Assembly: GCA_031262265.1 (NCBI GenBank)
Contig: JAISIB010000163.1
Coordinates: forward strand, 1-9,281
From: Prevotellaceae bacterium
GTDB taxonomy: Bacteria > Bacteroidota > Bacteroidia > Bacteroidales > Bacteroidaceae
Direction of reading: 5' to 3'
DNA length: 9,281 nucleotides
Below the pieces are notes generated by a model. It saw only the letters and a program-made list of their open reading frames with translations, was not told where the DNA came from and ran no database searches. Each line of letters starts with the position of its first letter. Positions within the stretch are counted from its first letter, which is position 1. This document shows, in pieces, positions 1-5,228 of the stretch. The translations under genes and the position numbers were made by a program.

Positions 1-380
1 TGGATGTCGGTTGCACCATAGAGGAATTGGCGGAGCAATACAACACGCAGCATTTGCCGGAACATGAAGTAAAACTTCGCTTGAACCGTTTCCTGTTCTC
101 CGCCGATACTTGGGGGAAAACTTGCCACAGCTTGAGCGGAGGGGAAAAGATGCGTCTTTACCTTTGCTGCCTGATGATAAGCAACAGTACGCCCGACCTT
201 ATCGTGCTGGATGAGCCGACAAACAATCTTGATATTGCCAATATGCAAATCCTGACGCAAACCATCCGACAGTACAAAGGCGGCGTGCTGGTTATCTCAC
301 ATGATAACCGCTTTGTTGAGGAAATAGGAGCTGAAAAGGTTTATGATATGAGTATGGTAGTCGGTGATGACTTGGCGTAG
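1..380 (+). CDS. ABC-F family ATPase, C-terminal part (5' end outside window)
   Basis: The frame is open from the first bases of the window to TAG at 378-380, so only about the last 125 codons are present. A TTG at 27 could be read as a start but is not one, because the conserved frame continues upstream. Visible are the ABC signature LSGGEKMRL (nt 132-158), Walker B with catalytic Glu in LIVLDEPTNNLD (around nt 198-233) and the switch histidine in ISHD (nt 294-305). This is the second nucleotide-binding domain of a soluble ABC-F protein. The family has no membrane domain and acts at the ribosomal E site, either as a translation factor or by displacing antibiotics. The protein ends about 24 residues after the SHD motif, so it has no long C-terminal extension. 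The interdomain linker that would separate resistance types (Msr, Vga, Lsa-like) from housekeeping types lies outside the window. The family is sure; the subgroup is not. The gene converges on mnmE. Confidence 0.9.
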   Translation, partial: DVGCTIEELAEQYNTQHLPEHEVKLRLNRFLFSADTWGKTCHSLSGGEKMRLYLCCLMISNSTPDLIVLDEPTNNLDIANMQILTQTIRQYKGGVLVISHDNRFVEEIGAEKVYDMSMVVGDDLA

Positions 381-513
381 TTCAAGATGCCGTGCTTTGC
401 GGCGTATTCACTTACTGAAAATATATGTCATACTATGAGCTATCGGCAGAGTTATTGAGTGTAAGTTCCAAAATAGGACATATAACGAGTATACGCAGCC
501 CACTGCCTGAAAC
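381..513. other. Spacer between convergent ABC-F gene and mnmE
   Basis: This 133-base AT-leaning spacer lies between two gene 3' ends. It holds no credible ORF and no classical terminator. A weak 6-bp stem with one G-U pair (387-392 with 400-405) follows the ABC-F stop but lacks a T run. An 8-bp inverted repeat, TATATGTC at 422-429 and GACATATA at 477-484, is separated by 47 bases; its meaning is unknown. The spacer borders the last codons of mnmE, a known integration target in other bacteria. Confidence 0.5.
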
Positions 514-1896
514 CTACTTCCCGATGCAAAACTTCTCAAAAATATGGTGTAGGACTTGGTCGGTAGTGACTTCTCCGACGATTTCCGACAAGTGAAAAAT
601 ACATTCGCGGATGTCTTGCGCCAGCAAATCGCCGGAGATACCCGTTTCCAATCCTTCCCGCACACGGCGTATGGCTTCGAGCGCACGCGACAAGGCTTCG
701 TAATGGCGAACATTGGTGACAATCACATCGTTTTGCGTTACTTCCGGTAAACGAGCCGCTTCGACAAGCATTCGTTTCAACTCGTCTATGTGCGTACGTT
801 GCTTCGCCGATAGAAATATATGAGGATATTGTTCGGTGATTTCCATCGTCGGCGGGATTAGCAAATCAGCCTTGTTGAAGATGAGAATAAGCTGTTTGTC
901 CTTAGTCCGAGAGATGATTTGCGGTGCGAGTCGTTTAATTTGCGGAGCGGCCTCTTTACTATCAATCATCCAAAGGATAATATCTGCATGCGCAATCTTT
1001 CCGAATGTACGCTCAATACCCAGCGTTTCTATCGTATCGGTCGTTTCGCGTATGCCGGCCGTATCTATGAAGCGGAACATCACGCCTTCGATGTTCACCG
1101 TATCTTCTACCACATCGCGCGTCGTTCCGTGAATTTCGCTGACGATGGCCTTCTCTTCATTCAGTAGCACGTTTAACAAAGTAGATTTGCCCACGTTTGT
1201 TTCTCCCACGATAGCAACCGGTACCCCTTGTTTAATGGCATTGCCTACATTAAATGAGTCTGCCAAGCGTGCGATTACGGCTTCTATTCGGGTCGCCAAT
1301 TGCATGAGTCGGGCACGGTCGGCAAATTCGACGTCTTCTTCGCTGAAATCCAACTCCAACTCTACCAACGACGTAAAGTCCAACAATTGACGACGAAGCT
1401 CGGCCAATTCCTTACTGAATCCGCCGCGCATCTGATTCATGGCCAGTCTGTGCGTAGCTGCCGATGTTGAGGCGATGAGATCGGCAACGGCTTCCGCTTG
1501 ACTCAAATCCATTTTGCCGTTCAGGAACGCGCGTTGCGTGAACTCACCGGGCGATGCGCTGCGGCATCCCGCGCGAATCAATAATTGCATCACTCGCTGC
1601 AAAATATAAGGTGAGGCATGGCAACTAATTTCGACGGAATTTTCACCGGTATAGGAATGAGGGGCGCGAAAAACCGAGACCAGCACATCATCTACCGTTT
1701 CGCCGCCATCTACTATATGCCCGAACGTCAGCGAATACGAGGGTCGTTCGCAGAGTGACCCGTTTTGTTTGATCGGCACAAAGAGTTTATCGGCAAACTC
1801 AATGGCTTTGTCGCCTGACACACGTACCAAACCGATCGCTCCGCCTTGCGCCGTAGCAATCGCGCAAATCGTATCGTCCGAGAAACCGTTCATCAT
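514..1896 (-). CDS. mnmE: tRNA uridine-5-carboxymethylaminomethyl(34) synthesis GTPase MnmE
   Basis: MnmE (TrmE) works with MnmG to add the carboxymethylaminomethyl group to U34 of certain tRNAs, using a methylene-tetrahydrofolate-derived carbon, FAD and GTP hydrolysis in the cytoplasm. The 460 residues match the usual length. An N-terminal folate-binding domain covers about 1-125, with YTGENSVEI at 82-90. A helical domain interrupted by a G domain follows. G motifs are the P-loop GETNVGKST 231-239, GTTRD 257-261, DTAGIRET 278-285, NKAD 341-344 and SAK 363-365. The C-terminus is the hallmark FCIGK with Cys457. GETN in place of the commoner GxPN appears to be a Bacteroidetes-type P-loop variant. 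Translation could begin at Met1 or Met2, since the codons are adjacent. The gene lies 12 bases downstream of the nucleoside phosphorylase on the same strand, with no promoter box between, so the two are probably co-transcribed. I see no clear terminator after it. Confidence 0.97.
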   Translation of the reverse strand: MMNGFSDDTICAIATAQGGAIGLVRVSGDKAIEFADKLFVPIKQNGSLCERPSYSLTFGHIVDGGETVDDVLVSVFRAPHSYTGENSVEISCHASPYILQRVMQLLIRAGCRSASPGEFTQRAFLNGKMDLSQAEAVADLIASTSAATHRLAMNQMRGGFSKELAELRRQLLDFTSLVELELDFSEEDVEFADRARLMQLATRIEAVIARLADSFNVGNAIKQGVPVAIVGETNVGKSTLLNVLLNEEKAIVSEIHGTTRDVVEDTVNIEGVMFRFIDTAGIRETTDTIETLGIERTFGKIAHADIILWMIDSKEAAPQIKRLAPQIISRTKDKQLILIFNKADLLIPPTMEITEQYPHIFLSAKQRTHIDELKRMLVEAARLPEVTQNDVIVTNVRHYEALSRALEAIRRVREGLETGISGDLLAQDIRECIFHLSEIVGEVTTDQVLHHIFEKFCIGK

Positions 1897-1908
1897 ATAC
1901 GAAATAGC

Positions 1909-2784
1909 TTAAATACGGTCAAGTACCGTTTTGATTAGTTGATCGATGGTGTTCTTGTAGCCGGTATCGGCTTCTTTCGCCAAACGATTGGCTATAACCA
2001 TGCAAACGGTAGTCGCTCGGTGTCCCATTAAGTGGCTTAGTCCTGCCAATGCCGAACTCTCCATTTCAAAATTGGTAATGCGTTGTCCTTCGTACTCGAA
2101 GGCCTCGATTTTCGTATTCTGTTCGGGATCGGCCAATGGTAAACGCAACTTGCGACCTTGCGGTCCGAAGAATCCACCACATGCGATAGTTATGCCGCTT
2201 ACCATGTCAGTTCCCATAATCTGTTCCGACAGTTCTTGATCGGCGTGTATAACATACGGAGCGGGAGCGCATTGATTGCCTTTCCAATCCATATAGTTAA
2301 GGAAAGCATGCTCAAAGGAAAGATCACAAACTTCGTTACGTCCGGCATAGAAGTTGAGGAGTCCGTCGAATCCGATCGAAATTCGCGAGCATATAAAGGT
2401 ACCTACCGGTGTGTTCGGTTGCAATCCGCCGCACGTTCCGATACGCACGAGTCGCAGAGAGCGTAGCTCCTTTTTCTCTTCGCGGGTGTTAAAGTCAATA
2501 TTCGCCAGCGCATCCAATTCGTTCATGACAATATCTATATTGTCGCATCCGATACCGGTAGAAACGACGGTGATACGCTTGCCTTGATAAGTGCCGGTAC
2601 ACGTATGGAACTCTCTACTCGACACATTGCACTCAATATTCGTAAAATGTGAGGCAACCATTAAAACGCGCCCCGGGTCGCCTACCAAAATCACTCTATC
2701 GGCCAACCATTCGGGCTTCACGTGTAAGTGAAATACCGAACCATCTTCATTGATGATCAGTTCGGAAGGAGGAAAGTACTTCAT
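1909..2784 (-). CDS. Uridine phosphorylase-like nucleoside phosphorylase
   Basis: This 291-residue cytosolic enzyme belongs to the PNP/UDP family, which splits nucleosides with phosphate to free base plus (deoxy)ribose 1-phosphate. Phosphate-site motifs are GDPGR 35-39 and RIGTCGG 114-120, corresponding to G26, R30, R91 and T94 of E. coli Udp. Q209-x-R211 matches the uracil-recognising Gln166/Arg168 pair, and NFEMESS 238-244 holds the ribose-binding Glu-Met-Glu. Uridine is therefore the likelier substrate than a purine nucleoside. It is about 40 residues longer than E. coli Udp (253), with extra sequence around residues 95-110 and 140-175. It is the first gene of a probable two-gene transcript with mnmE and is divergent from rpe. 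The specificity call is inferred from aligned residues; a broader pyrimidine nucleoside range is possible. Confidence 0.88.
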   Translation of the reverse strand: MKYFPPSELIINEDGSVFHLHVKPEWLADRVILVGDPGRVLMVASHFTNIECNVSSREFHTCTGTYQGKRITVVSTGIGCDNIDIVMNELDALANIDFNTREEKKELRSLRLVRIGTCGGLQPNTPVGTFICSRISIGFDGLLNFYAGRNEVCDLSFEHAFLNYMDWKGNQCAPAPYVIHADQELSEQIMGTDMVSGITIACGGFFGPQGRKLRLPLADPEQNTKIEAFEYEGQRITNFEMESSALAGLSHLMGHRATTVCMVIANRLAKEADTGYKNTIDQLIKTVLDRI

Positions 2785-2841
2785 AAAATAAGTTTTTATA
2801 TGGTGAGTGTTGTATATGCTTGTTTATATGTTTATTGTCGA

Positions 2842-2849
2842 CAAAGGTA
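2842..2849 (-). promoter_or_regulatory. Putative -7 box for the nucleoside phosphorylase-mnmE transcript
   Basis: On the minus strand the bases read TACCTTTG, a full match to the Bacteroides -7 consensus TAnnTTTG. Transcription would begin near 2835, giving a leader of about 50 bases that is AT-rich and holds two copies of TTTATATG (2795-2802 and 2823-2830). No good -33 TTTG is found at the usual distance, because that place is taken by the opposing promoter. This is a prediction from motif and position only. Confidence 0.5.
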
Positions 2850-2869
2850 AGTATTCTTTGGAAAAGAAT

Positions 2870-2877
2870 TACCTTTG
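2870..2877 (+). promoter_or_regulatory. Putative -7 box for rpe (and comEC)
   Basis: TACCTTTG matches the Bacteroides -7 consensus TAnnTTTG exactly and is followed by GCGG, as at the uvrA promoter. Transcription would begin near 2884, about 33 bases before the rpe ATG. A TTTG at 2857-2860 is too close to serve as the -33 element, and the proper position (about 2847-2850) has no match. Confidence 0.55.
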
Positions 2878-2916
2878 CGGCAAATTAGATTAAAACACTA
2901 ACACATAGACCTGTTT

Positions 2917-3567
2917 ATGCAAACAATGATTGCGCCTTCCGTACTTGCCGCCGATTTCGGACATTTGGCAGACGAAATAGAAACCATCAACCGTAGTGAA
3001 GCCGATTGGATTCATCTGGATGTCATGGATGGCGTATTTGTCCCCAATCTTTCCTTTGGTTTTCCGGTCATGGAAGCCATCGCCAAAATAACTACCAAAC
3101 CTTTGGACGTACACCTGATGGTAGTTGAGCCGGAGAAGTTCTTGCCCCGCGTAAAAGACTTGGGTGCCATGTTTATGAACGTGCATCTCGAAGCTTGCCG
3201 CCACCTGCATCGTACGTTGCAATCCATTCGTGAAGCCGGCATACGTCCTGCCGTCACGTTGAACCCCGCTACGCCCGTCGAGCTCCTTACGGAGGTGATT
3301 AACGACGTAGATATGGTGTTGCTGATGAGTGTAAACCCGGGTTTTGGCGGTCAACCGTTTATAGAACATACGACGGCGAAAGTACGACAACTGCGCAAAC
3401 TTATCACAGAAAGCGGAGCAAAAACGCTTATAGAGGTTGACGGTGGTATCAATCTGGTGACCGGTGCCGAGTTGCGCCGAGCAGGTGCCGACGTATTGGT
3501 TTCCGGTAGTGCGATCTTCCATAGTCCGGATCCTATCGACATGATTCATCGTTTCAAGGCCTTATAA
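2917..3567 (+). CDS. rpe: Ribulose-phosphate 3-epimerase
   Basis: Rpe interconverts D-ribulose 5-phosphate and D-xylulose 5-phosphate in the non-oxidative pentose phosphate pathway, in the cytoplasm. The 216 residues cover a complete TIM barrel of normal length. The metal ligands and catalytic acids are present: His33 and Asp35 in IHLDVMDG, His66 in DVHLMV, and Asp175 in EVDGGI. The phosphate-binding stretch MSVNPGFGGQ lies at 137-146 and the GG/VSGSAIF region at 176-201. The ATG at 2917 is the natural start; the ATG at 2926 (MIAPSVL) would also give an intact core and cannot be excluded. It is divergent from the nucleoside phosphorylase and is followed by the comEC-like gene after 22 bases, which suggests co-transcription. 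Confidence 0.97.
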   Translation: MQTMIAPSVLAADFGHLADEIETINRSEADWIHLDVMDGVFVPNLSFGFPVMEAIAKITTKPLDVHLMVVEPEKFLPRVKDLGAMFMNVHLEACRHLHRTLQSIREAGIRPAVTLNPATPVELLTEVINDVDMVLLMSVNPGFGGQPFIEHTTAKVRQLRKLITESGAKTLIEVDGGINLVTGAELRRAGADVLVSGSAIFHSPDPIDMIHRFKAL

Positions 3568-3589
3568 TTCTCAACCTGTCTACGCCACG

Positions 3590-5113
3590 GTGTCTCGAAC
3601 CAACCGGCTGCATCAGTTTCCCGCCCTGCGTCCTTTACTTGCTTTCGCAGTAGGTATCGCCGGCGGCGATGCGCTCTTTTTTCATGCCTCTCATCTTCCG
3701 CTTATACCTTTATTGATTGCCTCGTCTCTGTTGGCCGTCTTTCTATGTGTGTTCGTTTACATTTTTGGAAAGAATCGTTCCGTCACCGTAGGCGTCGCTA
3801 TTTTCAGCTGCTTCCTACTCGGTGGAGCGGCCTTGTCGGTACTGCGACTCGAACGCACGCGCGTCTCGTGGAAATCAGATGCGGAAATCTATCGCGCGTG
3901 GGTAGTGGACGCACCCTCCGAGCGACCGAAAACAATCCGGTGTCGCAGTCAAATAGGTGACCGTACCGTGCTGCTTTACCTCCCGAAAGATTCCCTTTCC
4001 GCTACCGTTCGTCGTGGCGACGAGTTAAGTTTTCGCGCCGTCATCACACCTCCGACAGATATTGACAGCACCGACGCATTCGACTACGCTCGCTATCTGC
4101 ATCGGCAAGGAATCAGCGGTACCGGATTCGTTCCGCGTGGACGCTGGCTCATCGAATCGTATCGCACGCAAAGCAATTGGCAACAGACGGCCTTCGATGC
4201 GCGCGAACGTATCCTTGCACTCTATCGCCGACTACCTTTCAACGACGATGAACGCGCCTTGCTATCCGCACTGACGGTAGGCTACAAGACAGATCTTAGC
4301 CCCGATGTGCGCGAATCGTTCTCCGTCTCGGGCGTAAGCCATGTCTTGGCTGTCTCAGGTATGCACGTTGGTTTGATTTACGGCCTCATACTCTTATTAT
4401 TCGGCGGCGTCTCTTCCGGTTCGCGCTTTTCGCTAATTCTACAAACCCTTGTTTCGCTCCTGCTGCTCTGGATCTTTGCTTTTATCACCGGTTTATCTCC
4501 GTCGGTTGTAAGGGCTGCGTTGATGTTCTCCCTATTGGCTCTCTCGCGGTTAGTCAGCGGCCGTACTATTGCCTTTAATACGTTATGCGTCGCCGCTCTC
4601 GGGATGCTCGCGTTTCGTCCGTTATGGTTATTCGACGTTGGCTTCCAACTTTCGTTCACTGCCGTCTCTGCCATTCTGTTTTTGCAACCGCGCTTAGGTA
4701 GGCTGTGGTTGCCCAAACGACCGATCATCCGCTATGTATGGAGTATCTGTACCGTATCCGTCGCTGCGCAAATAGGCGTTACGCCTTTGATTCTTTTCTA
4801 TTTCGGTCGTTTCTCCACACATTTCCTTGTGACTAATGTATTGGTCGTCCCGCTCGTCGCGCTGACGGTCTATGCCGCTGTCGTTTTGTTGGCGACTTCG
4901 CCGATAGCATTTCTCTGTACGGGCGTCGCTTGGTTGGTAAAAGGATTGTTGGCGTCGCTGCTTTGGATTGTGCGCGGCATTGAGCGACTTCCTTACGCAT
5001 CTATCGATGAAGTCCCGTTCACTATGACAGGCGTATGCCTCTGTTATAGTGCGCTCATCCTGCTCTGCTGGTTCTTGGAACGACATAGCTACGACACCCG
5101 AAGAAGTTCGTAG
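3590..5113 (+). CDS. ComEC/Rec2-family competence membrane protein, short form
   Basis: ComEC proteins form the inner-membrane channel that passes single-stranded DNA into the cytoplasm during natural transformation. The N-terminal ~85 residues hold several hydrophobic segments. A soluble stretch (about 90-205) fits the N-terminal DUF4131/OB-like region. From about 220 to 495 lies the multi-helix Competence domain, with the hallmark VSHVLAVSGMHVG (249-261), GLSPSVVRAALM (301-312) and GFQLSFTAV (351-359). It has 507 residues and stops right after the membrane domain, so the C-terminal metallo-beta-lactamase-like nuclease domain of full-length ComEC (about 750 residues) is absent. The start is GTG at 3590, since no ATG lies at the N-terminus; it falls 22 bases after rpe with no promoter box between, so read-through from rpe is likely. 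The ending is clean, with no sign of a frameshift into the missing domain. A role in DNA uptake in this organism is inferred from family only. Confidence 0.9.
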   Translation: MSRTNRLHQFPALRPLLAFAVGIAGGDALFFHASHLPLIPLLIASSLLAVFLCVFVYIFGKNRSVTVGVAIFSCFLLGGAALSVLRLERTRVSWKSDAEIYRAWVVDAPSERPKTIRCRSQIGDRTVLLYLPKDSLSATVRRGDELSFRAVITPPTDIDSTDAFDYARYLHRQGISGTGFVPRGRWLIESYRTQSNWQQTAFDARERILALYRRLPFNDDERALLSALTVGYKTDLSPDVRESFSVSGVSHVLAVSGMHVGLIYGLILLLFGGVSSGSRFSLILQTLVSLLLLWIFAFITGLSPSVVRAALMFSLLALSRLVSGRTIAFNTLCVAALGMLAFRPLWLFDVGFQLSFTAVSAILFLQPRLGRLWLPKRPIIRYVWSICTVSVAAQIGVTPLILFYFGRFSTHFLVTNVLVVPLVALTVYAAVVLLATSPIAFLCTGVAWLVKGLLASLLWIVRGIERLPYASIDEVPFTMTGVCLCYSALILLCWFLERHSYDTRRSS

Positions 5114-5176
5114 ATTATCCGGCTTGGATATTCTGTTATCCGGCCTTGAAAATAAATTATCTCCCTTTGAAAGTAA

Positions 5177-5195
5177 TTTTTCTCATAGAGAAAAA
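5177..5195. repeat. 8-bp palindrome TTTTTCTC-ATA-GAGAAAAA upstream of uvrA
   Basis: Arms 5177-5184 and 5188-5195 are perfect reverse complements around a 3-base loop. The palindrome lies 64 bases after the comEC-like stop and ends six bases before the uvrA -7 box, so it occupies the promoter spacer and part of the -33 position. It may be an operator, or an AT-rich weak terminator for the upstream transcript. I do not recognise it as a known regulator site. Confidence 0.5.
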
Positions 5196-5200
5196 AGCCG

Positions 5201-5208
5201 TACCTTTG
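5201..5208 (+). promoter_or_regulatory. Putative -7 box of the uvrA promoter
   Basis: TACCTTTG is an exact TAnnTTTG match. The best -33 candidate is the T-run TTTT at 5177-5180, 20 bases upstream, which is imperfect. Transcription would begin near 5215, leaving a short leader before the ATG at 5229. Its position inside the upstream extension of the uvrA frame argues against any start before 5229. Confidence 0.6.
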
Positions 5209-5228
5209 CGCGTTCATTCGGAAAGCTC

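Larger units (their letters stand above)
2842..2877. repeat. 9-bp perfect inverted repeat in the divergent control region
   Basis: CAAAGGTAA (2842-2850) and TTACCTTTG (2869-2877) are exact reverse complements, 18 bases apart. Each arm contains one -7-like box, facing outward, so the symmetry is largely that of two identical promoter boxes. It could also be an operator for a dimeric regulator; the sequence alone cannot decide. Confidence 0.6.

Noticed and set aside
387..405. Possible terminator hairpin after the ABC-F gene
   Set aside because: The stem is only 6 bp with one G-U pair and no T run follows, too weak to call.
422..484. 8-bp inverted repeat TATATGTC / GACATATA with 47-base gap
   Set aside because: Short, AT-rich and widely spaced; such pairs are expected by chance in a spacer of this composition.
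2890..3549. 219-codon open frame on the minus strand opposite rpe
   Set aside because: It is fully antisense to a well-conserved gene, its translation has no recognisable domain, and it arises from codon bias of rpe.
5049..5228. Longer N-terminus for UvrA (1003 residues)
   Set aside because: The extra 60 residues are not family-like, overlap the comEC-like gene and contain the -7 box at 5201-5208; the ATG at 5229 gives the standard UvrA start and length.
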